64,000 nucleotides of DNA from Mycolicibacterium rhodesiae NBB3 (GCF_000230895.2 NC_016604.1:5828001-5892000); one strand, 5' to 3'; positions 16,539-25,383 are shown, counted from the stretch's first letter. Made by a program: numbers and translations. The notes: generated by a model from the letters alone, not told the origin.

Positions 16539-16582
16539 CCGCGTTTGCAGAAGAAGCTCGAGTAAACCCCTGCAAGACGCGG
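16539..16582. terminator. Hairpin between convergent genes
   Basis: Arms CCGCGTTTGCAG and CTGCAAGACGCGG pair with one bulged base around an 18-19 nt loop. It occupies most of the 60-bp gap between the NTF2-like gene and the converging rlmN, a good place for a bidirectional terminator. No U-tract is present. Confidence 0.5.
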
Positions 16583-16596
16583 ACCGCTGAGACTAC

Positions 16597-17721
16597 TCAG
16601 CCCTCGGCAGCCAATTGACCACAGGCGGCGGCGATTTCGCGTCCTCGCGTATCGCGGACGGTGCATGACACCCCCCGTTCCCGTACCCGCTTGACGAACT
16701 CGCGCTCGACGGTCTTGGGACTGGCATCCCACTCGCTGCCCGGCGTCGGGTTCAACGGGATGACATTGACGTGGGCCAGCGGCCCCAGCGCTCCATGCAA
16801 CCGCTTTCCCAACAGATCCGCCCGCCAGGGCTGATCGTTGACGTCACGGATGAGTGCGTATTCGATCGACACCCGCCGACCGGTCACATCCGCGTAATAC
16901 CTTGCCGCATCGAGCGCTTCGGAGAGCTTCCAGCGGCTGTTCACCGGGACCAGCGTGTCGCGCAGCTCGTCGTCGGGAGCATGCAATGACAGCGCGAGTG
17001 TCACGCCGAGCCGTTCGTCGGCGAGCTTGCGGATCGCCGGAGCGAGCCCGACGGTCGACACGGTGACCGAACGTGCGGAGATGCCGAACCCGAAGGGCGG
17101 CGCGGCGGTGATACGACGCACTGCCGCGACCACGCGGTTGTAGTTGGCCAGCGGTTCGCCCATGCCCATGAACACGATGTTGGACAGTCGGCCGCCACGC
17201 GCGGGCGGCGCTATCCCCTCACCATCGCGATCACGCAACTCGACAGCCGCGGCCCGCACCTGCTCGAGGATCTCCGCGGTCGACAGGTTGCGCTGCAGCC
17301 CGCCCTGACCCGTCGCACAGAACGGGCACGCCATCCCGCACCCGGCCTGCGACGAGATGCACACCGTGTTGCGCTGCGGGTAGCGCATGAGCACCGACTC
17401 GAACGTCGAGCCGTCGACCGCGCGCCACAGCATCTTGCGGGTCTCCCCGGAGTCACATTCGATCTCACGCACCGCGTCCAGCAGTTTCGGGAACAGCGCA
17501 TCAGAGATCTGATCGCGCAGCGCTGCGGGCAGGTCCGTCATCTGATGTGGGTCGGCGATCAGGCGCCCGTAGTACTGGTTGGCCAGCTGTTTGCCCCGGA
17601 ATGCGGGCAGCCCCAACTCCGCGACGGCGGCGGTGCGCGCGTCGTCGTCGAGGTCGGCGATATGGCGCGGCGGCATTGCGCGTCGCGGTGGATCGAAGAC
17701 GAGAGGCAGGGAAACGGCCAT
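16597..17721 (-). CDS. rlmN: 23S rRNA A2503 / tRNA methyltransferase RlmN, 374 aa
   Basis: A radical-SAM enzyme that makes 2-methyladenosine at 23S rRNA position 2503 and in some tRNAs. The cluster motif CxxxCxxC is at C128-C132-C135 (AGCGMACPFCATG). IVFMGMGEPLANYNRV and LALSLHAPDDELRDTLVPVN follow, and near the C-terminus VIPLNPTPGSEW and GVSCTVRDTRGREIAAACGQL, which supplies a conserved C-terminal cysteine. The start is the ATG at 17721. Length is normal. Synteny with M. tuberculosis Rv2880c, next to cdsA, supports the name. Confidence 0.96.
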   Translation of the reverse strand: MAVSLPLVFDPPRRAMPPRHIADLDDDARTAAVAELGLPAFRGKQLANQYYGRLIADPHQMTDLPAALRDQISDALFPKLLDAVREIECDSGETRKMLWRAVDGSTFESVLMRYPQRNTVCISSQAGCGMACPFCATGQGGLQRNLSTAEILEQVRAAAVELRDRDGEGIAPPARGGRLSNIVFMGMGEPLANYNRVVAAVRRITAAPPFGFGISARSVTVSTVGLAPAIRKLADERLGVTLALSLHAPDDELRDTLVPVNSRWKLSEALDAARYYADVTGRRVSIEYALIRDVNDQPWRADLLGKRLHGALGPLAHVNVIPLNPTPGSEWDASPKTVEREFVKRVRERGVSCTVRDTRGREIAAACGQLAAEG

Positions 17722-18035
17722 GAGCTCTCACCAGTATCGCATCGCGCAGCCCGCATGATTAATTCGCAAACCCAGGCGTTGCCCGCAACTATGGCTCCTG
17801 TGCCCACCAGGACCATGCCGCTGCGAGCAGCGACGGCAATGACGTTCTTTTGTGCGCTGGGCTATCTCGTTGGCGCACTTGCCTTTCGGTGATGTCTCCG
17901 ATGGCGGTGCTGGTGATCCGGATCAGTCTGGCCGCCGCAATCCTCACCGCCTGGGTCACAGTGGCCCGCGTGAGCTGGCCCACAGGCTGCTGTTCCCTCG
18001 CAAACGCTGCGGTGCCAAACCTCCACGCGAGAGGC
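17722..18035. other. 314-bp gap between rlmN and cdsA, no confident gene
   Basis: No reading frame here has convincing coding character. A minus-strand frame ending at 17789 contains a short stretch (QLTRATVTQAVRIAAARLIR) that faintly resembles the C-terminal helices of large HTH regulators, so the gap may hold a decayed gene end. In M. tuberculosis the two flanking genes are close neighbours. A promoter for rlmN may lie here but was not identified. Confidence 0.4.
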
Positions 18036-18914
18036 TCACGCCAGCAGGGTGAGGACAATCCATCCGGCGACCGCCGCGGGCAGCATCGCGTCGATCCTGT
18101 CCATGATTCCCCCGTGGCCGGGCAGTAACTTGCCCATGTCCTTGATTCCGAGGTCGCGTTTGACCTGCGACTCGACCAAGTCGCCGAGAACTCCGGTGAC
18201 GACCAGCAGCAGGCCGAGCGGGATCCCGACCCACCACGGCTTGCCGAGCAGGAAGACCACCGCGAGCACGGATGCGGCGACCCCGAACACGAGCGAACCC
18301 CCGAGCCCCTCCCAAGATTTCTTGGGGCTGATCGCGGGCACCATCAGATGCCTGCCGAACAGCACGCCGGCGACATAACCCCCGATGTCGGCGAACACCA
18401 CCGAGGCGATCACGATGAACGTCCGGAAGCCACCGTCATCCTGGAAGATCAGCAACGCGCTGAAGCTCGCGAACAGCGGCACCCAGGTCGCCAGCAGCAC
18501 TGCGGCCGATATGTCGCGTAGGTAGTTGACGGGCTGCTCGCGAATTCCCTGTCCGACCAGGCGCCACACCATGCAGACCACGATCGTTCCGGCGTATGCG
18601 CCGAGCAGACCGGCCGGACCGAAGGGCCACGTCAACCAGATCATCGCCTGGCTGCCGACCAGCAGCGGAATCGCGGGAAGCGCGTAGCCGGCCTCACCGA
18701 GTCGTCGTATGACTTCGTGCATGCCGATCGGGATCGCCACCGCAAGCATCAGCAGCCACCAGATCGGCGCGAACAGCAGCACCCCGATAGCCAGCCCGCC
18801 GAGGACCACGCCGACGCCGATGGCCGCGGGCAGGTTTCGACCCGCCCGCGACGATTTCTTGGGCGGCTCTTCGACCGGCGTATCTGTCACGGGAGTGATG
18901 TGCTGATCGGTCAC
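18036..18914 (-). CDS. cdsA: Phosphatidate cytidylyltransferase CdsA, 292 aa
   Basis: An integral membrane enzyme that converts phosphatidic acid and CTP to CDP-diacylglycerol, the precursor of phosphatidylinositol and cardiolipin. After a Lys/Pro-rich cytoplasmic N-terminus there are about eight hydrophobic segments. The family signature is present: DIGGYVAGVLFGRH, SPKKSWEGLGGSL and GDLVESQVKRDLGIKDMGKLLPGHGGIMDRID, which contains the conserved metal-binding acidic residues. The GTG start at 18914 overlaps the frr stop by 1 bp (TAGTG), so pyrH, frr and cdsA form the usual operon. Ortholog position: Rv2881c. Confidence 0.96.
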   Translation of the reverse strand: MTDQHITPVTDTPVEEPPKKSSRAGRNLPAAIGVGVVLGGLAIGVLLFAPIWWLLMLAVAIPIGMHEVIRRLGEAGYALPAIPLLVGSQAMIWLTWPFGPAGLLGAYAGTIVVCMVWRLVGQGIREQPVNYLRDISAAVLLATWVPLFASFSALLIFQDDGGFRTFIVIASVVFADIGGYVAGVLFGRHLMVPAISPKKSWEGLGGSLVFGVAASVLAVVFLLGKPWWVGIPLGLLLVVTGVLGDLVESQVKRDLGIKDMGKLLPGHGGIMDRIDAMLPAAVAGWIVLTLLA

Positions 18915-19471
18915 TAGACCTCCAGCAACTCGCCTTCTTTGTGCTTGACCAATTCGTCGATCTGATTCGTGTAGGTGTGGGTGGCCTTGTCGAGATCCTT
19001 CTCCGCGCGGCTGACCTCGTCCTCGCCGGCCTCACCGTCCTTCTTGATGCGGTGCAATTCCTCCATCGCCTTGCGACGGATGTTGCGCACCGAGACCCGG
19101 GCGTCCTCGCCCTTGGACTTGGCCTGCTTCACCAGGTCGCGTCGACGCTCCTCGGTGAGCTGAGGGATCGAGACGCGAATGACGTTGCCGTCGTTCGTCG
19201 GATTGACGCCGAGGTCCGAATTGCGAATCGCATCCTCGATGTTGCGCAGCTGATTGGCCTCATAGGGCTTGATCACGACCAGCCGCGGTTCGGGGACGTT
19301 GATACTCGACAGCTGCGTGATGGGCGTGGGCGAGCCGTAGTAGTCCATGTTGACGCGGGAGAACATGCCGGGGTTGGCGCGGCCGGTGCGGATCGACGAC
19401 AGGTCGTCGCGCGCGACTGCCACCGCCTTCTCCATTTTCTCTTCGGCGTCGAAGAGGGTTTCGTCGATCAC
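18914..19471 (-). CDS. frr: Ribosome recycling factor, 185 aa
   Basis: Works with EF-G to split post-termination ribosomes. It opens MIDETLFDAEEKMEKAVAVA and contains the domain-defining LSSIRTGRANPGMF, YYGSPTPITQLSSINVPEPR, TNDGNVIRVSIPQLTEERR and RRKAMEELHRIKKDG. The three-helix bundle is evident from the long charged helices at both ends. Length 185 matches the family exactly. It lies 40 bp downstream of pyrH and overlaps cdsA by 1 bp. Ortholog position: Rv2882c. Confidence 0.98.
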   Translation of the reverse strand: MIDETLFDAEEKMEKAVAVARDDLSSIRTGRANPGMFSRVNMDYYGSPTPITQLSSINVPEPRLVVIKPYEANQLRNIEDAIRNSDLGVNPTNDGNVIRVSIPQLTEERRRDLVKQAKSKGEDARVSVRNIRRKAMEELHRIKKDGEAGEDEVSRAEKDLDKATHTYTNQIDELVKHKEGELLEV

Positions 19472-19511
19472 GTTGTCTCCTCATGCGCGCTGTCCGCAAG
19501 CGCGTCCGCTG

Positions 19512-20291
19512 TTAGGTGGTGACGAGTGTTCCGATCTTCTCACCTGCGACCGCACGCGCGATATTGCCGTCGGTGAGCAGGTTGAACACCAGGATGGGCA
19601 TGCCATTGTCCATGCACAGGCTGAACGCCGTCGCGTCGGCGACCTTGAGGCCGCGGTCGATGACCTCGCGGTGGCTGATCGCGGTCAACAACTCGGCGCC
19701 CGGGTCTTCCCTCGGGTCGGCGGTGAACACCCCGTCGACGGCCTTGGCCATCAGCACCACCTCTGCGCCGATCTCGAGAGCTCGTTGCGCCGCGGTGGTG
19801 TCCGTCGAGAAGTAAGGCAGCCCCATACCGGCGCCGAAGATGACCACGCGGCCCTTCTCCAGATGCCTGCGAGCCCGAAGCGGAATGTAGGGCTCGGCGA
19901 CCTGGCCCATCGTGATCGCGGTCTGAACGCGCGTCACGATACCTTCCTTCTCCAGGAAGTCCTGCAGCGCAAGGCTGTTCATCACCGTGCCGAGCATGCC
20001 CATGTAGTCGCTGCGGGTTCGCTCCATGCCGCGATGCTGTAGCTGTGCGCCGCGGAAGAAGTTGCCGCCGCCGATGACGACGGCAACCTGCACACCGCTG
20101 CGCACGACTTCGGCGATCTGACGCGCTACCAGGTGAACGACATCGGGGTCCAGGCCCACTTGCCCGCCGCCGAACATCTCGCCGCCCAGCTTGAGCACGA
20201 CGCGGGTGTATACCGGACGCATCGACGCATCACCGGGGGAAACAGGGTCGGCACCGTTGGGGCTGGTTGGCTGGCTGTCCGGCTCTGCCAT
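19512..20291 (-). CDS. pyrH: Uridylate kinase PyrH, 259 aa
   Basis: An amino-acid-kinase-fold enzyme that phosphorylates UMP to UDP. The catalytic core has VVLKLGGEMFGGG, VVIGGGNFFRGAQL, YMGMLGTVMNSLALQDFLE, VVIFGAGMGLPYFSTDTTAAQRALEI and LLTAISHREVI. An N-terminal extension of about 24 Pro/Ser-rich residues precedes the core, as in mycobacterial orthologs. The ATG at 20291 has AGGAGT directly upstream. First gene of the pyrH-frr-cdsA operon. Ortholog position: Rv2883c. Confidence 0.97.
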   Translation of the reverse strand: MAEPDSQPTSPNGADPVSPGDASMRPVYTRVVLKLGGEMFGGGQVGLDPDVVHLVARQIAEVVRSGVQVAVVIGGGNFFRGAQLQHRGMERTRSDYMGMLGTVMNSLALQDFLEKEGIVTRVQTAITMGQVAEPYIPLRARRHLEKGRVVIFGAGMGLPYFSTDTTAAQRALEIGAEVVLMAKAVDGVFTADPREDPGAELLTAISHREVIDRGLKVADATAFSLCMDNGMPILVFNLLTDGNIARAVAGEKIGTLVTT

Positions 20292-20377
20292 CCGACTCCT
20301 TCGGGGTCTCGCTGAGATTCCCCTAATCCTGCCTCATGGCGGCCGGTAGACCCGTAACCGGGGTCCACGCGTCGCAG

Positions 20378-21055
20378 TTAGCCGGGCAGATGCGCGATCA
20401 GCAAGAAGGCCGGCACCGACCTGCGGCCGTTCGGCTCCTCGCGCACGTCTGTCACCGGAAAGAACTCTTCGAAGCCTTCGGGGAACACACCGTGGATCCG
20501 CGCAGGTCTGATCTCGTCGATGGTCCAGTACTTCGACACGATCTCGCGAAGCTCGTCCTCGGTGACGGGGTTGGCCGGGCCGTCGGGCATCCCTGCCTTG
20601 TCGAACACCAGCACGAAGTACGACGCTCCGGGAGCCGCCGCCCGGACAATGGACTGCTGGTAGCCCTCCCGCAGCTCCACCGGCATCGAGTGAAACAGCG
20701 TCGAGTCGACGATGGTCTTGAATCGGCCGTCGTACCCGCCGAAGTCGCTGATGTCGGCGACCGCGAAGGTGGCGTTGTCCAGGCCGCGCCTGGCGGCCTC
20801 CTCCTTGGCCATGGCGATCGCCGTGGGCGACTGGTCCAGCCCGACCGTCGCGACCCCCCGCTCGGCCAGATACAGGGAGATGGCGGCCTCGCCGCAGCCG
20901 GCATCGAGGACGTCACCTTCGAACTTGCCCTGCTCGATGAGCGCGGCGAGTTCGGGTTGCGGTTCCCCGATGCTCCACGGCGGCCTTGCCCCCGCCATCT
21001 CCGGCGCCTCGCCTCGGTAGGCGGATTCGAACATCTCATTCGTGGGTTGGGTCAT
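20378..21055 (-). CDS. SAM-dependent methyltransferase (Rv0560c-type class I), 225 aa
   Basis: A class I methyltransferase. The SAM-binding motif I is VLDAGCGEAAISLYLAERG, followed by VGLDQSPTAIAMAKEEA and VADISDFGG. The N-terminal FESAYRGEAPEMAGARPPWSIG segment and C-terminal small-molecule pocket resemble the TPMT-like group that includes the M. tuberculosis benzoquinone/xenobiotic methyltransferase Rv0560c. That placement is by resemblance only. The gene is divergent from a Rv2887-like MarR regulator, and a perfect 7-bp dyad lies 9 bp upstream of its ATG. This is a direct arrangement for MarR repression, and the likely role is methylation of a small toxic or quinone-like compound. Confidence 0.8.
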   Translation of the reverse strand: MTQPTNEMFESAYRGEAPEMAGARPPWSIGEPQPELAALIEQGKFEGDVLDAGCGEAAISLYLAERGVATVGLDQSPTAIAMAKEEAARRGLDNATFAVADISDFGGYDGRFKTIVDSTLFHSMPVELREGYQQSIVRAAAPGASYFVLVFDKAGMPDGPANPVTEDELREIVSKYWTIDEIRPARIHGVFPEGFEEFFPVTDVREEPNGRRSVPAFLLIAHLPG

Positions 21056-21064
21056 GGATCCGGT

Positions 21065-21083
21065 ATATCAATGGAGTTGATAT
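21065..21083. promoter_or_regulatory. MarR operator dyad between methyltransferase and marR
   Basis: Perfect inverted repeat ATATCAA-TGGAG-TTGATAT. A second, shorter copy with the same 5-bp spacer, TCAA-GATAA-TTGA, lies at 21087-21099 and ends 1 bp before the MarR ATG. The AT-rich sites stand out from the GC-rich surroundings. Binding by the adjacent MarR protein is inferred. Confidence 0.78.
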
Positions 21084-21100
21084 GTGTCAAGATAATTGAT

Positions 21101-21526
21101 ATGAAGGACATGCTCGAGGACCAACCGCTGGGATATCTGTTGTCCCGGGTGGCCAACGCGCTGCGCGCGGAGGTGACCGCGACGGTCCTGGATCCCATGG
21201 GACTCGCTTTCCCGCAGTACATTTGCATGCGGATCCTCTCGAAGAACCCCGGCCGGTCCAACGCCGATCTGGCCCGCGACACCAATGTCACGCCGCAGGC
21301 CATGAACATGGTTCTGCGCCGCCTGGAGGGCCGCGGCCTGGTCACCAGGCCCGCAAGCGTGGAATCGGGACGATCGCTTCCGGCCCGGCTGACCCGCGAG
21401 GGCGAGGATCTGCTCAAGCGCACGGACGCCGGAGTACGTGCCGCGGACCGGAAGCTGATGTCGGGACTGAGCGCGGAGCAGCGCCGGGAATTCAAGCGCA
21501 TTCTCATAACCCTCGGATCGGACTGA
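21101..21526 (+). CDS. MarR-family regulator, Rv2887-like, 141 aa
   Basis: A winged-helix MarR repressor: DQPLGYLLSRVANALRAEVT at the dimerisation helix, the HTH SNADLARDTNVTPQAMNMVLRRLEGRGLV, the wing RPASVESGRSLPARLTREG, and the C-terminal QRREFKRILITLGSD. The sequence and its place upstream of amiC match M. tuberculosis Rv2887, a repressor whose loss raises expression of the methyltransferase Rv0560c. The start is the ATG at 21101. An upstream ATG at 21072 lies inside the dyad and is less likely. No ribosome-binding site precedes it, so the transcript may be leaderless. It probably represses itself and the divergent methyltransferase. Confidence 0.9.
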   Translation: MKDMLEDQPLGYLLSRVANALRAEVTATVLDPMGLAFPQYICMRILSKNPGRSNADLARDTNVTPQAMNMVLRRLEGRGLVTRPASVESGRSLPARLTREGEDLLKRTDAGVRAADRKLMSGLSAEQRREFKRILITLGSD

Positions 21527-21647
21527 GGGCGCTCTCGCATAGCCGGAAAACGAAACAACTAACGCGCCCGATAATTTTTGCTATAAAGAGGTGCGCGCCA
21601 GCCGACGCGACTTTGCCCAGCCATCCGGTTACGAGGGGTGCACCGCC

Positions 21648-22625
21648 ATGAGCTTTACTCCTACCGCTGATGAGGCCATCCACCTGCTCGAAGGATACTT
21701 CTACTGGAGCGGATTTCCGAAGTTGCTGGGATGTGAAATCGAGACAGATTTCGCAAAGGCCGACATCGCATTGGTAGGACTCCCGCTGGCGGTCAATCCA
21801 GTCGAGCGGACGCAGTATCTGGGCCCCCGCGCGGTCAGGCACCGCTCACAGGCGTATCACCGCGGCCACCGCGAGTTCGGCATCAACCCCTTCGAGCTGG
21901 CCAGGATCCGTGATTTCGGGGACGTGCCGATTCCCACACCGACCATCGCCGATCAAGCCGTCCTCGACATCGAGAAGTTCTATGCACGCATGGACGCCGC
22001 GGGAGTCCTCCCATTTACCATCGGCGGCGACCACGCCTGCACGCTGCCGGTGCTGCGGGCCATCGCCGGGCCGAACTCGCGTCGCAAAGCACCGATCGGG
22101 ATCATCCATTTCGACTCGCACACCGATACATACGGCGATTCGGCGGGCGTGCGTTGCCATGCCGGCAACGGCTTCCGGATCGGCAATGAAGAAGGGTTGA
22201 TCGACCCGTCACGCTACGTACTCGTCGGCCTCAACGGTCCGATGGTGCATCCGAACATGGACGACTACTCCAAGGACGCCGGATACCGGCTGCTGTCCCT
22301 CGAAGAGATCGAGGACATCGGGATACCCGCGGCGGTCGGCGAGATTCAGAAGGTGATCGGCGATGGACCGGTCTACGTGACAGTGGATTTGGATGTGCTG
22401 ACGCTCAGCGATGCACCTGCCGTCGCCGACCCGGAGGCCGGCGGACTGACCATGCGTGAAATGCAGAAGATCCTGCGCAGCTTCCGCGGGATGGACGTCA
22501 TCGGCGGCGACGTGGTGTGCTTCGTGCCCCATCTCGATCCGTCGCAGATCACGGCCTTGCACATCAGCGCGATCATGCACGAGATCGTGACGGTCATGGC
22601 CGAGGGCGTGGCGAAGAAGCGGTAG
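21648..22625 (+). CDS. Agmatinase/arginase-family ureohydrolase, 325 aa
   Basis: A binuclear-manganese ureohydrolase fold with metal-ligand motifs at H129 (GGDHA), D156/H158/D160 (FDSHTDTYG) and YVTVDLDVLTLSDAP. The canonical DAHxD is DSHTD here and the usual DxDxxDP is DLDVLTL, so all ligands appear present but the loops differ from classical agmatinases. Such variants include guanidinobutyrase, guanidinopropionase and guanidine hydrolase, so the substrate is open. The product is urea plus an amine. The start is the ATG at 21648 (MSFTPTADEA) with GAGGGG upstream. It is followed at 52 bp by a glycerate kinase on the same strand. Confidence 0.85.
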   Translation: MSFTPTADEAIHLLEGYFYWSGFPKLLGCEIETDFAKADIALVGLPLAVNPVERTQYLGPRAVRHRSQAYHRGHREFGINPFELARIRDFGDVPIPTPTIADQAVLDIEKFYARMDAAGVLPFTIGGDHACTLPVLRAIAGPNSRRKAPIGIIHFDSHTDTYGDSAGVRCHAGNGFRIGNEEGLIDPSRYVLVGLNGPMVHPNMDDYSKDAGYRLLSLEEIEDIGIPAAVGEIQKVIGDGPVYVTVDLDVLTLSDAPAVADPEAGGLTMREMQKILRSFRGMDVIGGDVVCFVPHLDPSQITALHISAIMHEIVTVMAEGVAKKR

Positions 22626-22677
22626 CACCATGTCCCGTTGGCAGCGGTGAAGACGGTGTGGTCAACTGTGGCCAGCG

Positions 22678-23805
22678 ATGAAAATAGTCCTGGCACCTGA
22701 CTCCTTCAAAGAGTCGATGAGCGCGACCGAAGCGGTCGCCGCGATGCGCGCAGGCGTGCTCGAGGTGATACCCGATGCCGAATGCATCGGCGTCCCCATG
22801 GCCGACGGTGGCGAAGGCACGGTCGACGCCGTCGTCGACGCACTGCACGGCCAGCACGTCGAAACCGAAGTCGCGGATCCGTTCGGACGCACCATCACCG
22901 CCCGCTACGGATACATCCCACTTCGTCAGCTCGCGGTCATCGAAATGGCTGCCGCTTCGGGACTTGAGCTGATTCCACCGGACCAGCGAGATATTCGGCG
23001 CGCCAGCACCTTCGGCGTTGGACAGCTCATCCGGTCCGCACTCGATCGCGGGGCCGAGGAATTACTGATCGGGCTCGGCGGATCTGCCACCAACGACGGC
23101 GGCGCCGGCATGCTGACTGCGCTGGGCGCCTCGTTCGTCGATGTCGACGGAACTCCGCTCGAACCCGGCGGCGCCGCGCTGCGTCACCTCGACCACATCG
23201 ACGTCGCGGGTCTGGACCCCCGGCTGCGCGACGTCCGCATTCGCGTGGCGTCCGACGTCACCGCGCCGCTTCTGGGCCCGACCGGCGCCTCCGCGGTGTT
23301 CGGACCCCAGAAGGGAGCCACACCGGCCGATGTGGAAATTCTCGAAGCCGCTCTGACACAACTGGCCACCGTCAGTTACAAGACGCTCGGCAACGTGAAC
23401 CCGCAACGACCCGGTGTCGGCGCCGCCGGTGGCCTGGGTTTCGCACTTGTCGAATTCCTCGGCGCGGAAACGAAACCGGGCGTCGACGAAGTCGCCGAGA
23501 CCGTCGGACTCGAACGGGCGGTCAGCGGCGCCGACTGGGTGTTGACCGGCGAAGGCAGCGTGGACGCCCAAACCGTAATGGGCAAAACACCTTTCGGTGT
23601 CGCACAGGTCGCGGTGCGGGCGGGGGCGCGAGTGGCCATCTTTGCGGGACGGGTAGCGCCCGACGCCTCGGTACTGCTGGGACACGGGGTGGAGCGCCTG
23701 ATTGCGATCACCGCGGACGGAACCCCGCTCGAGCAGGCGTTGCGCGAGGGCGCGCAATCCTTGACACGTGCGACCGTCGACTTCTGCCGGGAGATCACCG
23801 GCTGA
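22678..23805 (+). CDS. Glycerate kinase (GlxK/GarK type), 375 aa
   Basis: Type II-fold glycerate kinase that phosphorylates D-glycerate, usually to 2-phosphoglycerate. It is recognisable from MKIVLAPDSFKESMSATEAVAAM, VPMADGGEGTVDAVV, IEMAAASGLELI, LLIGLGGSATNDGGAGML, VFGPQKGATPADVEILE and VLTGEGSVDAQTVMGKTPFGVA. Full length. The ATG at 22678 directly follows the ureohydrolase, so the two may be co-transcribed, though no metabolic link between them is obvious. Ends just before a large inverted repeat. The symbol (glxK or garK) is left open because the product isomer cannot be told from sequence. Confidence 0.93.
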   Translation: MKIVLAPDSFKESMSATEAVAAMRAGVLEVIPDAECIGVPMADGGEGTVDAVVDALHGQHVETEVADPFGRTITARYGYIPLRQLAVIEMAAASGLELIPPDQRDIRRASTFGVGQLIRSALDRGAEELLIGLGGSATNDGGAGMLTALGASFVDVDGTPLEPGGAALRHLDHIDVAGLDPRLRDVRIRVASDVTAPLLGPTGASAVFGPQKGATPADVEILEAALTQLATVSYKTLGNVNPQRPGVGAAGGLGFALVEFLGAETKPGVDEVAETVGLERAVSGADWVLTGEGSVDAQTVMGKTPFGVAQVAVRAGARVAIFAGRVAPDASVLLGHGVERLIAITADGTPLEQALREGAQSLTRATVDFCREITG

Positions 23806-23829
23806 GGTCAGCAGGCGCGGCCTACATCG

Positions 23830-23890
23830 CGCGAGCAGACGCAACGTGTCGCGAAACGCCGACGCGACATGCGCTTTGCGTCTGCTCGCG
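23830..23890. repeat. Large two-tier inverted repeat between convergent genes
   Basis: Perfect 15-bp outer arms CGCGAGCAGACGCAA and TTGCGTCTGCTCGCG enclose an inner stem TGTCGCG/CGCGACA. It fills the gap between the glycerate kinase and amiC, which converge. A bidirectional terminator or cruciform is the likely role. The outer-arm sequence is familiar from other mycobacterial intergenic hairpins. Confidence 0.8.
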
Positions 23891-23895
23891 AAGGG

Positions 23896-25338
23896 TCATG
23901 ACTGGATTCTCGCCCAGGGCTGCGCCTCTTCCAGTTCGTAAGCCAACTCGAGCAGGCGGGCTTCATGGCCGCGGGGGCTGGTCAACATCATGCCGACCGG
24001 AAGACCATTGGCCGATTCCGCGAGCGGCAACGAGATCGCCGGATCGCCGGTCGCGTTCTGCAACGGGGTGAATGCCGCCCAGTCGACGAGTCGATCCATC
24101 ACCGTGTCGAAGTCCTGGGTCGGATCCAGGTAGCCGATCGGTGGGGTGACCTCGGCGAGCGTCGGCATCAACACGACGTCGTATTGCTGGCCGAGCCGGG
24201 CGGTGATGCGGTGAGACGCTGACAATCTGCGGATGGCCAACGGAAGCTTGTGCAGGTTGCGCGCAGCCTTGCGGTCGAGTCCGAGCGTGATGTTGTCCAG
24301 GCGGGTGCGGTCGAAGCTGGGGCCGAACATGCGTCGGCCACTGCGTGTCACGGCGAACGCGAGAAACGACCAGTAGACCAGGAAGTCGTCCTTGAAACGG
24401 GCGGGCACGGGGTTGTCGATCTCGGTGACCCGATGTCCGAGCGACTCGAGCAGCGCGGCTGTCTTGAGTGTCAACTCGCGGACTTCGGGGCTCGCTCCAC
24501 GCGAAATGGAATGCGTGCACACCGCGGCGCGCAGTCGCTGCTTGCTGGGTTGCGTCACGTCACCGATGGGGGCCAGCTTGGGATTGCGGTACACGCGCTC
24601 GGCCTCGCGCAGGAACGCCGCCGTATCCCGCACCGATCGCGACACCACACCGTTGGCCACGAGATGAAGCGGCATTTGAGCCGTTTCCTTGTCCAGAGGA
24701 ATTCGCCCGCGCGTCGGCTTCAAACCGACCAGCCCGTTGCAGGAAGCCGGGATTCGGATCGAACCGCCCCCGTCGTTGGCATGCGCGATCGGCACGACAC
24801 CGGCCGCGACGAACGCACCGGAGCCCGACGACGACGCGCCTGCGGTGTACTCCGTATTCCACGGGTTGCGCACCGGACCGATGCGCGGATGTTCGGCGGC
24901 ACCGCTGAAGCCGAATTCCGACATCTGCGTCTTACCCAGTGGCAGCAGCCCGGTGCCGAGGAATACCCGCGCGAACGCGCCGTCGGCCGGCATCGGGCGC
25001 GGGTCCCATGCGTCGGTCCCCTGCATCGTCGGCCAGCCTCTGACTGCGACGTTGTCCTTGATGAACGACGGCACCCCGTCGAAATAACCGCCGAACGAGC
25101 GCGTCGCCGCTGCGCGGGTCCGCGCGCGGTCGTAGGCCTCGAATGCAAGACCGTTCAGCGCGGGATTGACGGCTTCGGTGCGGGCGATCGCCGCGTCGAC
25201 CAGTTCGGCCGCTGATACGTCGCCGGACCGCAGGGCGTCGACGAGGCCGACGGCGTCGAGGTCGCCGAGGGCGTCGTCGCCGAAGGCGTGGCATCGGCCG
25301 TTTGTTCTTCGGCCGGGGGCCTCATCACCGTGATTCAT
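23896..25338 (-). CDS. amiC: Amidase AmiC (amidase-signature family), 480 aa
   Basis: An amidase-signature hydrolase with the Ser-cisSer-Lys triad: Lys in PSFIKDNVAVRGWP, the Gly/Ser-rich stretch TAGASSSGSGAFVAAG, and NDGGGSIRIPASCNGLVGLKPTRGR carrying the acyl-enzyme Ser. The C-terminal half has NATGDPAISLPLAESANGLPVGMML, also typical. Substrate unknown; the family hydrolyses aliphatic and aromatic amides. The start is the ATG at 25338 (MNHGDEAPG). A longer reading to 25386 would enter the tsf terminator. Gene order matches M. tuberculosis Rv2888c (amiC) next to tsf. Confidence 0.92.
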   Translation of the reverse strand: MNHGDEAPGRRTNGRCHAFGDDALGDLDAVGLVDALRSGDVSAAELVDAAIARTEAVNPALNGLAFEAYDRARTRAAATRSFGGYFDGVPSFIKDNVAVRGWPTMQGTDAWDPRPMPADGAFARVFLGTGLLPLGKTQMSEFGFSGAAEHPRIGPVRNPWNTEYTAGASSSGSGAFVAAGVVPIAHANDGGGSIRIPASCNGLVGLKPTRGRIPLDKETAQMPLHLVANGVVSRSVRDTAAFLREAERVYRNPKLAPIGDVTQPSKQRLRAAVCTHSISRGASPEVRELTLKTAALLESLGHRVTEIDNPVPARFKDDFLVYWSFLAFAVTRSGRRMFGPSFDRTRLDNITLGLDRKAARNLHKLPLAIRRLSASHRITARLGQQYDVVLMPTLAEVTPPIGYLDPTQDFDTVMDRLVDWAAFTPLQNATGDPAISLPLAESANGLPVGMMLTSPRGHEARLLELAYELEEAQPWARIQS

Positions 25339-25383
25339 ACAGCGACGGTACCAAGCCGTACCGAAGCTGCGGTCCGCCAACGC

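Noticed and set aside
17789..18058. Minus-strand open frame of 89 codons in the rlmN-cdsA gap
   Set aside because: It overlaps the end of cdsA, has no ribosome-binding site, and only a short helical stretch resembles a protein family. Kept only as a possible gene remnant.
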